Source: an uncultured bacterium (GTDB taxonomy: Bacteria; Verrucomicrobiota; Lentisphaeria; Victivallales; UBA1829). From it: DNA of 64,000 nucleotides. Every line of letters starts with the position of its first letter. The stretch's first letter is position 1. The position numbers and the translations under genes are program-made. Under the pieces are notes generated by a model that made no database searches, was not told the origin of the DNA, and saw nothing but the letters and a program-made list of their open reading frames with translations. The stretch spans positions 62,001 to 126,000 of the forward strand of contig CASFTV010000003.1 in assembly GCA_949297765.1 (NCBI GenBank). The letters are read 5' to 3'. Positions 34,552 through 43,320 of this stretch are shown here, in pieces.

Positions 34552-34946
34552 CCGCCGCAGTGACAGTTTCCGCCGCGGGAGTGTTCCTCTCCGTGTTCGT
34601 GACTGTGATGGTCGCAGGTGAACTGCGGATCGGTTTTGAGTTCGCCCTTCAGATAATCTCCGGCGGACTGGATCACATCGCCCTGCACGCCGCCGACGAA
34701 TTCAATTCCGGCGTCTTTCAGCATTTCCTGCGCGCCGGGGCCGATGCCTCCGCAGAGCAGGACCTTCACGCCGAGCTCCTTCAGGAATCCGGCGAGAGCG
34801 CCGTGACCGTGCTCGCCGGTCGGGACTTTTTTCATTCCGTTGATTCTTCCATCCACGATCTCGAAGAGCGTGAATTCCGGGGTTTTCCCGAAGTGCTGAA
34901 ACACCTGACCGTTTTCCGAGGTCACCGCCAATTTGAATTCCGTCAT
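34545..34946 (-). CDS. NifX/NifB-C-like (dinitrogenase Fe-Mo cofactor family) protein with metal-rich tail
   Basis: A 133-residue protein with the small RNase H-like fold seen in NifX, NafY, the C-terminus of NifB and archaeal MTH1175. Diagnostic segments are KLAVTSENGQVFQHFGKTPEF, VLLCGGIGPGAQEML and AGIEFVGGVQGDV. The C-terminal 25 residues are rich in His and Cys (CDHHSHEHGEEH, then CHCGGH), a likely metal-binding tail. No nif genes are near, so a role in Fe-S or metal handling is more likely than in nitrogenase. AGGAG precedes the ATG. It overlaps the convergent GT-C gene by 7 bases. Confidence 0.85.
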   Translation of the reverse strand: MTEFKLAVTSENGQVFQHFGKTPEFTLFEIVDGRINGMKKVPTGEHGHGALAGFLKELGVKVLLCGGIGPGAQEMLKDAGIEFVGGVQGDVIQSAGDYLKGELKTDPQFTCDHHSHEHGEEHSRGGNCHCGGH

Positions 34947-35019
34947 AGCAGACTCCTTTCCTGAATGTCCTCCGCGCGGGATCCGGGTCCTCCGGACGTT
35001 CCGGCGGAGACGGAATGGT

Positions 35020-36150
35020 TTATTCCAGTTCCAACTCTTTTTCCATGGTATTGAAATTCCGGCATCCGTCCTGCGTCACGACAACGAGATCCTCGAGGCG
35101 GATTCCGCCCCATGCCGGATGATACAGTCCCGGCTCCACGCTCACGACATTTCCCTTCCGGAGCGGCTTCCGGTTCAGCGGGGAGACCCGCGGCCCTTCA
35201 TGAATCTCCAGTCCGACGCCGTGTCCGAGTCCGTGAATAAAGCCGCAGGGAATTCCGTCCGCGGTATGTCCGGTCTGAAAACCGTCGGCGGCCATGGACT
35301 CCGCGGCGGCGAGATGCACTTCGGCGGCGCAGACACCCGCCCGGATCATCTTCCGGGCAATCTCTCCGGCTTTCCGGACGGAGAGGAACGCCTTCCGGAC
35401 CACGGGTTCCGCAAATCCTTTGCAGAAGGTTCGGGTCATATCGCCCCAGTATCCGGTGGAATCGGAACGGGGGAAGATGTCGACGACAATCGGCTTTCCC
35501 GCCGCGATCGGCCCCCATCCGAGATTGTGCGGCTGCGACGCATTCCATCCGCAGGCCGTAATCGTCTGCGACGCCGTATATCCGCGTTCCTTCAAAAGGC
35601 CTTCGATTTCCGATCGGAGCATTTCGCAGGTGAAGATCCGTCCCCCGTGGCGGAGAAAACCTTTTGCATTCACCTTTGCCTCCCGGATCCGGTCGCGAGC
35701 GTAGCACATAGCCTCTTCCGTCACCCGTTCCGCCTCGGCGATGTTTGCGATTTCGGACGCGGTTTTCACTTCCCGTTTCGGGAAGAAGGCCCCGGGAAGC
35801 GCCTTGACCGGAATTCCCCGGGCGCGCAGCGAATCCGCCAGAGCAAGCGGAAAGTCGGAAGGGACGTTCCAGCAGGAAATTCCGGTGCGTTCCGTCAGAT
35901 TCACCAGAAGCGCAAGATCGGAACGGTCGGGAGAATCCGCGTCGAGGAACTCCTCCCGGCTGAAGACCCGGACCTTTTTCGATGCCTCCGATTTCGCCCG
36001 TCCATATTCCAGCGGAGAGAGGATCAGTCCTTTTTCCCTTCCGGCTTCAAAATAGAGAACGCCGTCAGGAGCGTTGAATCCGCCGGCGTACAGCAGATCC
36101 GCGCAGACCGACGGCGAAGCGGCGATCAGGCGGCCGGAACGATTTTTCAT
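35020..36150 (-). CDS. M24 family metallopeptidase (Xaa-Pro aminopeptidase-like)
   Basis: A 376-residue pita-bread-fold peptidase. The five metal ligands are visible: Asp in VVDIFPRS, Asp in YWGDMTRTF, His in GLGHGVGLEIHE, Glu in VSVEPGLYHP, and Glu in GIRLEDLVVV. The N-terminal creatinase-like domain covers about 1-140. Members release N-terminal residues before proline, or cleave Met-Pro or dipeptides. The ATG at 36150 follows AGGAG with good spacing; an in-frame ATG 21 bases upstream lies before that site and is not used. Confidence 0.92.
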   Translation of the reverse strand: MKNRSGRLIAASPSVCADLLYAGGFNAPDGVLYFEAGREKGLILSPLEYGRAKSEASKKVRVFSREEFLDADSPDRSDLALLVNLTERTGISCWNVPSDFPLALADSLRARGIPVKALPGAFFPKREVKTASEIANIAEAERVTEEAMCYARDRIREAKVNAKGFLRHGGRIFTCEMLRSEIEGLLKERGYTASQTITACGWNASQPHNLGWGPIAAGKPIVVDIFPRSDSTGYWGDMTRTFCKGFAEPVVRKAFLSVRKAGEIARKMIRAGVCAAEVHLAAAESMAADGFQTGHTADGIPCGFIHGLGHGVGLEIHEGPRVSPLNRKPLRKGNVVSVEPGLYHPAWGGIRLEDLVVVTQDGCRNFNTMEKELELE

Positions 36151-36172
36151 TTCAAAAACTCCTCTGTTCAAC

Positions 36173-36201
36173 TTGCAAAACCATCAAAAAACCTGTATAC
36201 T
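36173..36201 (+). promoter_or_regulatory. promoter of plsY-gpsA
   Basis: TTGCAA (36173-36178), 17 bases, TATACT (36196-36201), followed by a leader of about 60 bases with AGGA before the plsY ATG. Confidence 0.7.
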
Positions 36202-36226
36202 ATACCGCAAAAAATGAAACAGGCAA
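36199..36226 (-). promoter_or_regulatory. promoter of the M24 peptidase gene
   Basis: Minus strand: TTGCCT (36226-36221), 16 bases, TATAGT (36204-36199). It shares three bases of its -10 with the plsY promoter on the other strand, within the near-palindrome GTATACTATAC (36195-36205). Confidence 0.55.
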
Positions 36227-36267
36227 GAGCCGTTTGAAAACCACCTCCAACAAAAACAGGAAAAAGC

Positions 36268-36921
36268 ATGTCGTTTTTATCTTCCCTCGCCGCAGTTCTT
36301 GTGATCTCCTATCTTGCGGGATCGCTTCCATTCGGGTTCATCATCGGGAAATGCCACGGTCTGGACATTCGCAGGGAAGGCAGCGGCAACATCGGAGCGA
36401 CCAATGTGACACGGGTGATCGGGCCGTGGTGGGGAAAACTCTGCTTCCTGCTGGATTTTCTGAAAGGACTGTGTCCGGCTGCTGCGGCGGTCCTGCTGGT
36501 CAAACACGGCGTTCTGGAAGATCCGCACCACCTGCTTCCGGCGGCGGCGACTCTCGCGGTCGTGCTTGGACACATCTACCCGGTGTTTCTGAAATTCAAG
36601 GGGGGGAAAGGAATCGCAACTGCGGCAGGAGCGATTTTCCCGCTCTGTCCGGCGGCGGTGATTCTCGGTTTTCTCTCCTGGGCAGTGGTCTTTCTGATCA
36701 CGCGCTATGTTTCGCTGGCGAGCATCACGGCGGCGCTTGTGCTGCCCGCAACCGCGGCGATTCTTCATTTCTTCCATCTTCCCGGAGCGACCCGTTCGCT
36801 TCCCTCGGTCATTCTTTTCATTCTGCTGGGCATTCTGGCGATTTTAAAACATCTTTCCAATATCAAACGGCTGCTGAACGGAACGGAAAGCCGGTTCAGC
36901 AAAAGCGACAAAAGGGGGTAG
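36268..36921 (+). CDS. plsY: glycerol-3-phosphate acyltransferase (acyl phosphate-dependent)
   Basis: PlsY transfers an acyl group from acyl-phosphate to sn-glycerol-3-phosphate, the first committed step of phospholipid synthesis, in the inner membrane. The 217 residues hold about five to seven transmembrane helices and the three family motifs: SGNIGATN (motif 1), KFKGGKGIAT (motif 2) and the ending ILAILKHLSNIKRLLNGTE (motif 3 region). It is followed 3 bases later by gpsA, which makes the acceptor, so the two form one functional unit. Confidence 0.96.
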   Translation: MSFLSSLAAVLVISYLAGSLPFGFIIGKCHGLDIRREGSGNIGATNVTRVIGPWWGKLCFLLDFLKGLCPAAAAVLLVKHGVLEDPHHLLPAAATLAVVLGHIYPVFLKFKGGKGIATAAGAIFPLCPAAVILGFLSWAVVFLITRYVSLASITAALVLPATAAILHFFHLPGATRSLPSVILFILLGILAILKHLSNIKRLLNGTESRFSKSDKRG

Positions 36922-36924
36922 AAG

Positions 36925-37926
36925 ATGAAAAAAATTACGATTCTCGGCGACGGCGGATGGGGAACGGCTCTTGCACTGACCACTCTGCGGAACAACGCGG
37001 AAACCACGCTCTGGGGCCCCTTCGAAGACAATATTGAAGCGATCCGCTCCACCCGCAAGAACCGTTTTCTTCCGGGAGTCGACCTTCCGGAGAATCTGAA
37101 GGCGACCTCCTCCATTGCGGAGGCGGTCCGGGATGCGGAAATTGTGATTCTTGCGTCCCCCTCCCAGTTCATGCGCGGGACGCTGAATATGTTCCGGGAA
37201 TACTTTGTTCCGGAGCAGATGGTCCTTGTGAATGTGGCGAAGGGAATTGAGACGGATACGCTGAAATGCATGCATGAAATCTGCGCGGAAATTCTCGGGG
37301 ACAACCTCAAATATGTGACACTCTCCGGACCGAGCCATGCGGAAGAGGTGGCGCGAGAAATTCCGACCGCCGTGGTTGCGGCATCGGAAAACACCGGTCT
37401 GGCCAAACTCGTGCAGGAAACCCTCATGACACGCAATTTCCGAGTCTATACCTCCCGGGATATCATCAGTGTTGAGCTTGGAGGAGCGCTCAAGAATGTC
37501 CTCGCGATCGCCGCCGGAATCCTGGACGGCATGCAGCTCGGAGACAATCCCAAAGCAGCGCTCATGACCCGGGGCATCGCGGAAATGGCGCGTCTGGGCG
37601 TCGCTCTCGGAGGGAAGCGCGAAACTTTCGCGGGCCTTTCGGGAATCGGAGATCTCATTGTCACCTGCATGAGCCGTCACAGCCGCAACCGCCATGTCGG
37701 CGAGGAGCTCGGACGGGGAAAAACGCTCGAACAGATCTCTTCGGAAATGGGAATGGTGGTTGCCGAAGGAGTCAGGACCGCCATCTCCGCACACATGCTC
37801 GCCCAGCGGAAAAGCTGCGACACCCCGATCATCAACGCAGTCTTCAACGTGCTCTACAACAATCTTTCCGCAAAGGACGCCGCATACGCCCTGATGACCC
37901 GCGAAGCCCGCGACGAAGAGGATTGA
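36925..37926 (+). CDS. gpsA: glycerol-3-phosphate dehydrogenase [NAD(P)+]
   Basis: Reduces dihydroxyacetone phosphate to sn-glycerol-3-phosphate for phospholipid synthesis. The 333 residues match the family. Seen: the dinucleotide loop ILGDGGWGTALAL (first Gly of GxGxxG at residue 7), NVAKGIETDTL with the catalytic-site Lys, LSGPSHAEEVA, and SVELGGALKNVLAIAAGILDG with the second conserved Lys, then GIGDLIVTCMSRHSRNRHVG. GGGGG lies before the ATG. Its end faces trmB, 19 bases away. Confidence 0.97.
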   Translation: MKKITILGDGGWGTALALTTLRNNAETTLWGPFEDNIEAIRSTRKNRFLPGVDLPENLKATSSIAEAVRDAEIVILASPSQFMRGTLNMFREYFVPEQMVLVNVAKGIETDTLKCMHEICAEILGDNLKYVTLSGPSHAEEVAREIPTAVVAASENTGLAKLVQETLMTRNFRVYTSRDIISVELGGALKNVLAIAAGILDGMQLGDNPKAALMTRGIAEMARLGVALGGKRETFAGLSGIGDLIVTCMSRHSRNRHVGEELGRGKTLEQISSEMGMVVAEGVRTAISAHMLAQRKSCDTPIINAVFNVLYNNLSAKDAAYALMTREARDEED

Positions 37927-37945
37927 TCCCCGCTCCCTTTCCTCT

Positions 37946-38530
37946 TCACTTCCGGGGAAACAGCGCCACATGCGGAACGGTGCGGCCGATGGCGAGCCAG
38001 TCCCGTTCGAAATCGGTTTTGAAGTCTCTCACGTCGTCGAGAACGCTCTGCGGAGCGTATTCGAAAAGGCCGGATTCCTCCAGATTGCGGCGGGTGGACG
38101 CCATATATTCCGGATCATCGGTGGCAAAATGGAGAACGCCGCCCGGTTTCAGGACACGGAACAGCTGCGCGGTGAAATCGGCCGCCATCAGACGGTTTCC
38201 CTTGTGCTTGTGCTTCGGCCACGGGTCCGGACAGAGAATGTGAATCCGGTCATAGGATCCGTCGGCGGAGATCAGCGAGATCAGATGCCGGGCCTCAACG
38301 CGCAGCAGTTCCAGATTCTCCACGCCGTTGCGGCGGGCGAGTTTTTCCACTTTGCGGAGCCGTCCCAGCATCACATCGGCGCCGAGGACCAGAGCCTCCG
38401 GCTTCGACTTTGCGAGTGCCACGGTGAATCCGCCGCTTCCGCAGCCGAGATCCAGCTCCACGCGGCGGCCGGATTCCATGGAAAGGACATCGTCCATCAG
38501 ACAGTAACGGGTATTGAGAATGTGAATCAC
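37946..38530 (-). CDS. trmB: tRNA (guanine-N7-)-methyltransferase
   Basis: Methylates G46 of tRNAs at N7 using SAM. The 194 residues include motif I ELDLGCGSGGFT, the acidic segment GADVMLGR, and the family signature PDPWPKHKHKGNRL (usual form DPWPKKRHxKRR). The C-terminal FKTDFERDWLAIGRTV is also typical. It is a little shorter at the N-terminus than the E. coli protein. AAGGGAG precedes the ATG at 38530. It is the last gene of the ABC/GldG operon, starting 11 bases after the DUF4340 gene stops. Confidence 0.93.
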   Translation of the reverse strand: MIHILNTRYCLMDDVLSMESGRRVELDLGCGSGGFTVALAKSKPEALVLGADVMLGRLRKVEKLARRNGVENLELLRVEARHLISLISADGSYDRIHILCPDPWPKHKHKGNRLMAADFTAQLFRVLKPGGVLHFATDDPEYMASTRRNLEESGLFEYAPQSVLDDVRDFKTDFERDWLAIGRTVPHVALFPRK

Positions 38531-38541
38531 GAAAAACTCCC

Positions 38542-39630
38542 TTATTTTCCCGGTCTGGAAGATTTCCGGGCAGGTTCAAACGGTGCGGCGGTCAGGATTT
38601 CGAAGACCTGAACCGGCATCTCATAGCAGACATCCTTTCCGGCGGAGAGGAAGCGGCGGACGATTCCGGCGGGATCCCCACCCTGCACGGACGGACGCCC
38701 GACAACGGCAGCATTCAGCTGAAAAACCACGGTCGAAGCATCGTTTTTCAAGCGGTGAAAAACCAGACTTCTCCGGACGCCGAAGCAGTCGGTCACGACC
38801 AGTTCTCCGAAGGGCGGTTCCATCTCCTTGTAGTGCGAACGGGGGAACGCATCCTGCGAGTAACGGTATGAGAGGGCGGAAAGCAGCGACGAGACCCCCT
38901 GCCCCGAGATCTTCCGCGTTCCGGCCGCATCCTGAAACGGCTGACGCGGATCGTTCCGGGAGATGGACCAGACCGTCCGGTCCGGAAGTTCTCTCCAGAG
39001 AATGGAAAGCGCTCCGGCGATCTGTTCAAACACCGGCGCCTTCAGCCAGGAGCCGGGAACCGGATGGTAATCTTCAAAAACGCTCGGAGTCAGGAAAACG
39101 ACCGGTTCTCCGTCGGCTCCGCGAACCGCGAGATAGCGTCCGCTCGGGACTCTCTGATCGGGCGGCGTGGTATCGTCGGGGAGGAAATGACCGCGCCCCA
39201 TCACCAGATCCAGCAGCACAGCTCCGTCCCTGTTTTTCAGTTCGACCCGGACTCCGGGCACCGCCGTTCCAAACCCTTCGGAAAACGTGCGGAGACGCAG
39301 CATGGTCTTCTCGTCGACCGGCGAGATTCTCTTCAGCGGACGGATCGTTGCAAGAGCCTCCAGAAACGAAGCGACCTTCGCCGGTTCCGCCGGCAGGCCG
39401 CGCTCCACGACCACCCAGTTCCCGTCCTGTTTTTTCAGTGTTGCGGAAACGTTGCGCCAGGAAAGGCGGAATTGTGCCGCCTCTTCGATTTTAAGTTTCG
39501 GGAGAAGATTCGCGGTCTCCACCCTCACACTCGCCAGCCGGCGCGTCTGAAGCCGATGAATCACCGCAACGGCCGCCAGCGCGCAGACCGCGGCCAGGAA
39601 CAGAATCGGAATCACTGTTTTTCGCTTCAT
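38542..39630 (-). CDS. DUF4340 domain protein of the Gld-type ABC system
   Basis: A 362-residue protein with one N-terminal transmembrane anchor (VIPILFLAAVCALAAVAVI) and a periplasmic beta-rich region of the DUF4340 kind (WVVVERGLPAEPAKVASFLEAL is typical; part quoted: GLPAEPAKVASFLEAL). DUF4340 proteins are found beside GldG-like proteins and ABC-2 transporters in many phyla. The function is unknown; an accessory subunit of the transporter is the simplest reading. Start and stop overlap the neighbours (ATGA). Confidence 0.85.
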   Translation of the reverse strand: MKRKTVIPILFLAAVCALAAVAVIHRLQTRRLASVRVETANLLPKLKIEEAAQFRLSWRNVSATLKKQDGNWVVVERGLPAEPAKVASFLEALATIRPLKRISPVDEKTMLRLRTFSEGFGTAVPGVRVELKNRDGAVLLDLVMGRGHFLPDDTTPPDQRVPSGRYLAVRGADGEPVVFLTPSVFEDYHPVPGSWLKAPVFEQIAGALSILWRELPDRTVWSISRNDPRQPFQDAAGTRKISGQGVSSLLSALSYRYSQDAFPRSHYKEMEPPFGELVVTDCFGVRRSLVFHRLKNDASTVVFQLNAAVVGRPSVQGGDPAGIVRRFLSAGKDVCYEMPVQVFEILTAAPFEPARKSSRPGK

Positions 39631-42284
39631 TTTTTACGACGTCCTGTTGAAAGTCGAATCACGGACCATGCGATTCCGATCAGAGCCAGAATCGCCGGAA
39701 CCACGACGATGTTCACTGTTTTGATCCGGGTATCGAGACGGTCCAGATCGGTTTTCAGGTTCGAGCGCATCTCCTTGAGTTCGCGCCGGGCAGCGGCCAC
39801 CTTGAGCTGGAAGGAGCGCATCTCGTTGCGGCGTTCCGCCGCGCCCGGTCCGCCCGGATCCGCCTCGGCGGCGCGTTTCAGGGTATTCAGGCGCGCCTGC
39901 GCCCGGGTGAACTCCCGTTCCAGTTCAAGAATCCGGTTTTTATAACGCAGTTCGGCTTCCGCCTTCAAGGTGTTGATTTTTGTCAGAGGACGGCTCATCG
40001 GGACGCGGTTGCGGATCGACGCAAGCATCCGGGATCCGGTCAGGCTTTCCATGACGTTCTGGAGCATCGCCACGTTGTCGTTGGAGCGGCGGTAGGCGCG
40101 CTGGCCGAACGAATCGCTGTACGCGGTCACGCAGACATCGTTGAAAAGCATGTCGGAATCGGAAAACAGGTAGACTTCCGCATCGCGTGTTCCTTTCGCC
40201 AGGTGAATCTGTCCGGCCGGGACTGCGGAGCGGTCCGGTGCGCCGGAGGGAAAGGCGGTCGGCAGTTTCCCGGTGATGCGGAGCGCCAGCGGATACTCCG
40301 TCCCGGAGGCTTTGAAATTCTTGATGATCAGCTCCGGACGGTTCCCGAGCAGAGAACTGACGATCTGCGACTCCTTCGACGAACTCAGAAGAATCTCATA
40401 TTCCATTCCTTCCCGCGGCATGAGATGGAAAAATCCGCAGAAATACATGGAAATCGCATTCAAATTTGCAAACAGCGGATTGGTCCGCGAGATCCGTGCG
40501 GGCGCAAGATTCAGCGCGGCGGGATTGGTCACCATCCGGTCCGGCAGCGTCTTGCGGTACGCGGAGACCATGTCCGCCACCATCATTGACGGATTCCAGC
40601 CGACTCCCCAGGCCGGCAGAAGCGGCTGAAGATTCGATTCGGTCTTCTCCAGAAGAGAGTAGTCCGAACGGGATTTCAGAACGGCGTAAAACGACCGGGA
40701 ATCCAGAAAAACCGCCGCTCGCCCGCCGCGGAGAAGATACTGATCTATCGCATACAGCGCCCGAGGACTCAGCTCCACCGGATTCACCAGCAGAAGCGCC
40801 TTCACCTCCGGCGGAATGGACGGAACATCGGAAGGCAGTTCCCGCAGTTCGTAGTTGCGGGCGAGTTCCGACATGGAGTACCACGGCGGTTCCATCCGGA
40901 CCGGACCGTCCGCCGCGGTCTGGCGGAGCTTGGAAAGATCCGGCCGGATCCCGAGAAGTTTGAACGGGGAAATCACTCCGATCACCGGCCGCTCATCCGA
41001 CGCGGCGCTGAGGACAATCCGCGCGATGTCGTATTCCAGCTGCATCTCCTGCTCCGGCGCAAGGAACGGAATCGCCGCGACGGAGTCCGCTCTTGTTGCG
41101 GAAACGCCGAGGAAGAGCCGGTCGCCCGCCGCGGTCTGGCGGGGCGGCACCGAATCCATCATTGCGGCTTCCTCGTCGATCGAGTCCTGTTCCGGATCAA
41201 TCACCACCAGCGAAATTTTCCCATTGGATGCGGCGGCGAACTCCTCCAGCAGCCAGCGGACGCGTTCCGCGTATTTCCGCAGAGACTCCGGCATCGCGGG
41301 ATTCGAGATCGACGCATAGAGCCGAAGCGTCACCGGCTTGCCCGGATCGGCCGCAATCCGGGCCGCCGCAGGCGAAATCGAATACGCGCGGTCGGAACTC
41401 ACATCCACACGGGTCTTCCAGGTTCCCGCGATCACATTCAACGCAATGACCAGAATCAGGGCATAGAGACTTTTTCCTGCAAGTCTTCGCAGAGCTCTCC
41501 GCAGCGCCCGGTCGGCAAACGCCCCCGGCGCGGTCAGCGTCACGAATCCCGACGACGCGAACTCCAGCACAAAACAGGTCAGAGCCAGAAACAGCCCGGT
41601 CAGCGACACGGCATAAACCGCCTCGGCACTGTCGATCAGCCCTTTCTGACACCCTTGAAAATTCGGCAGGAAGGAACACGCGGCAATCGACGCGATCAGC
41701 CACTCCGGCAGCCAGGAGGACGCCATCGACAGCAGCGACGGCAGTCCGGCAAACAGAAACACCCCGCACAGAAACACAGACAGCAGAAAACTCGCCGTCT
41801 GACTGCGCGACAGCGCCGAACAGAACGTCGACATCGCCAGATAGACCGACCCCAGCAGCAGCGCTCCCAGATAGCCGCAGAGAATCGCCCCCATGTCCGG
41901 CTCTCCGAGAATCCATGCAGTCAGCGGAATGGAGAATGTCAGCAGCAGCGCCAGTGCCAGCAGGACCATCCCTGCCAGATATTTCCCGACCACCAGCTCC
42001 CACAACGACGCCGGGAATGAAAGTGTCAGTTCAAACACACCGACCCGGCGCTCCTCCGACCACATCGGCATCGCCAGCGCCGGCACAATCAGCAGGAACA
42101 GATACGGCAGCCAGTCGAAAAACGGCGAAATATCGGCCTGTCCCGATGCGAAAACATTTCCCGCCACGAAGGCGCAGAACCCGGCCAGCACCAGAAAAAT
42201 AATCAGAAACACCCACGCCGCGGGCGAGGCGGCCGAAGCGAACAATTCTCTCAGAGCAACCGCTCCGATCCGACGGCATCTCAT
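39627..42284 (-). CDS. ABC-2 permease fused to GldG-like domain
   Basis: An 885-residue fusion. Residues about 1-250 are an ABC-2 type permease like GldF, with six transmembrane helices (for example WVFLIIFLVLAGFCAFVAG). A further helix (about 270-290) leads to a GldG-like periplasmic domain (about 300-780), seen by SPAAARIAADPGKPVTLRLY, RVRWLLEEFAAASNGKISLVVIDPE and a glutamine-amidotransferase-like fold. A coiled coil (about 790-855) precedes the last transmembrane helix. In Bacteroidota, GldF and GldG are separate and take part in gliding; homologues occur in many non-gliding bacteria as transporters of unknown substrate. Confidence 0.87.
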   Translation of the reverse strand: MRCRRIGAVALRELFASAASPAAWVFLIIFLVLAGFCAFVAGNVFASGQADISPFFDWLPYLFLLIVPALAMPMWSEERRVGVFELTLSFPASLWELVVGKYLAGMVLLALALLLTFSIPLTAWILGEPDMGAILCGYLGALLLGSVYLAMSTFCSALSRSQTASFLLSVFLCGVFLFAGLPSLLSMASSWLPEWLIASIAACSFLPNFQGCQKGLIDSAEAVYAVSLTGLFLALTCFVLEFASSGFVTLTAPGAFADRALRRALRRLAGKSLYALILVIALNVIAGTWKTRVDVSSDRAYSISPAAARIAADPGKPVTLRLYASISNPAMPESLRKYAERVRWLLEEFAAASNGKISLVVIDPEQDSIDEEAAMMDSVPPRQTAAGDRLFLGVSATRADSVAAIPFLAPEQEMQLEYDIARIVLSAASDERPVIGVISPFKLLGIRPDLSKLRQTAADGPVRMEPPWYSMSELARNYELRELPSDVPSIPPEVKALLLVNPVELSPRALYAIDQYLLRGGRAAVFLDSRSFYAVLKSRSDYSLLEKTESNLQPLLPAWGVGWNPSMMVADMVSAYRKTLPDRMVTNPAALNLAPARISRTNPLFANLNAISMYFCGFFHLMPREGMEYEILLSSSKESQIVSSLLGNRPELIIKNFKASGTEYPLALRITGKLPTAFPSGAPDRSAVPAGQIHLAKGTRDAEVYLFSDSDMLFNDVCVTAYSDSFGQRAYRRSNDNVAMLQNVMESLTGSRMLASIRNRVPMSRPLTKINTLKAEAELRYKNRILELEREFTRAQARLNTLKRAAEADPGGPGAAERRNEMRSFQLKVAAARRELKEMRSNLKTDLDRLDTRIKTVNIVVVPAILALIGIAWSVIRLSTGRRKK

Positions 42285-43219
42285 TTTCTCACCTCCCCGT
42301 CCGCGAGTTCCGCGAACACCTTTTCCAGCCGCCCCGACAGAAACTCGCAGCGGAGAATCCTAGCCCCGTTCTCCGACGCGGCGGCGGTCAGACGGCCGAT
42401 CAGCTCCGCCCGGTTCGTCTCCTTCTCCGGCCGGATCCGCACCTGTGTTCCCTCCACCGCGGGAACCGGCGGAGAAAATCGGACGAAGGGGAATCTCTCC
42501 GGCAGTCCTTCCGGAAGACGGTCGAACACCAGTTCCAGCGCTCCGTCATCGGGGTCCAGCGCCCGGAATTCCCGTGTCGTTCCGAAGAACACTTTCCGGC
42601 CTTCGCGGATCACGAGCACGTTGTCGCAGACCGCGTCGATCTCCTCCAGAATATGCGTGGAGACAATGATGGCGGATTCCTTCCGGATTTCTCCGATCAG
42701 AGTCCGGATCTCCCGTTTCTGATCGGGATCGAGTCCGTCGGTCGGCTCATCCAGCACCAGATTTTCCGGGCGGTGCAGGATTGCCTGAGCCAGGCAGACC
42801 CGTCGCCGGAAACCTTTTGAGAGAGTCTCCAGCTCCTCCCGCAGCACGCCCTGCAGCCGGCATCGCGCCACCGATTCATCCACGGCTTTCCGGAGAGCTG
42901 CACCGGAAAGGCCGTGCATTGTTCCGCAGTAGCGCAGAAAGGCCAGCACGTTCATTCCCGCGTAAAGAGGGGCGTTTTCCGGAAGATATCCGAGTTTCTC
43001 TTTGGCTTCCCGCGGATGGGCGGTCATGGAGATCCCGGAAATTTCCACCGTTCCGGAGCCGGGCGGGAGAATTCCGCAGATCATCCGCATCGCAGTGGAT
43101 TTTCCTGCGCCGTTCGGGCCGATGAAGCCGAGTACGCTGCCGTTTTCCGCCGTGAAGGAGAGATTGTCAAGAGCGAGTTTTGCGCCGTAGCGTCTGGACA
43201 AATGTTCTGCTTTGATCAT
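42281..43219 (-). CDS. ABC transporter ATP-binding protein (GldA-like)
   Basis: A 312-residue ABC ATPase with Walker A GPNGAGKST (near 37-45), signature region ETLSKGFRRRVCLAQAIL, Walker B LVLDEPTDGLDPDQK and the H-loop STHILEEI. The C-terminal about 90 residues form the extra domain common in GldA/CcmA-like exporters. It powers the downstream permease-GldG fusion, whose start overlaps this stop. The ATG at 43219 is used; a TTG at 43255 in the same frame would lie almost on the transcription start. Confidence 0.95.
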   Translation of the reverse strand: MIKAEHLSRRYGAKLALDNLSFTAENGSVLGFIGPNGAGKSTAMRMICGILPPGSGTVEISGISMTAHPREAKEKLGYLPENAPLYAGMNVLAFLRYCGTMHGLSGAALRKAVDESVARCRLQGVLREELETLSKGFRRRVCLAQAILHRPENLVLDEPTDGLDPDQKREIRTLIGEIRKESAIIVSTHILEEIDAVCDNVLVIREGRKVFFGTTREFRALDPDDGALELVFDRLPEGLPERFPFVRFSPPVPAVEGTQVRIRPEKETNRAELIGRLTAAASENGARILRCEFLSGRLEKVFAELADGEVRK

Positions 43220-43267
43220 AATGGGGGCTTGTCTGTCAATAAGTTCCGTTCTCAATATCCATGGCGT

Positions 43268-43296
43268 AATGTAGCACGGCAGACGGACCTTGTCAA
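43268..43296 (-). promoter_or_regulatory. promoter of the ABC/GldG-DUF4340-trmB operon
   Basis: Minus strand: perfect -35 TTGACA (43296-43291), 17 bases, -10 TACATT (43273-43268). The predicted start lies about 40 bases before the ATG. Confidence 0.78.
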
Positions 43297-43320
43297 CACC
43301 GGAAGTCCGGGGAAAACGCC

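Noticed and set aside
34947-35019. Terminator between the M24 peptidase and NifX-like genes
   Set aside because: Several GC-rich partial stems overlap, but there is no T-tract on either strand.
43220-43255. TTG-initiated N-terminal extension of the ABC ATPase
   Set aside because: It would start within a few bases of the predicted transcription start and lacks a ribosome-binding site; the ATG at 43219 fits the family.
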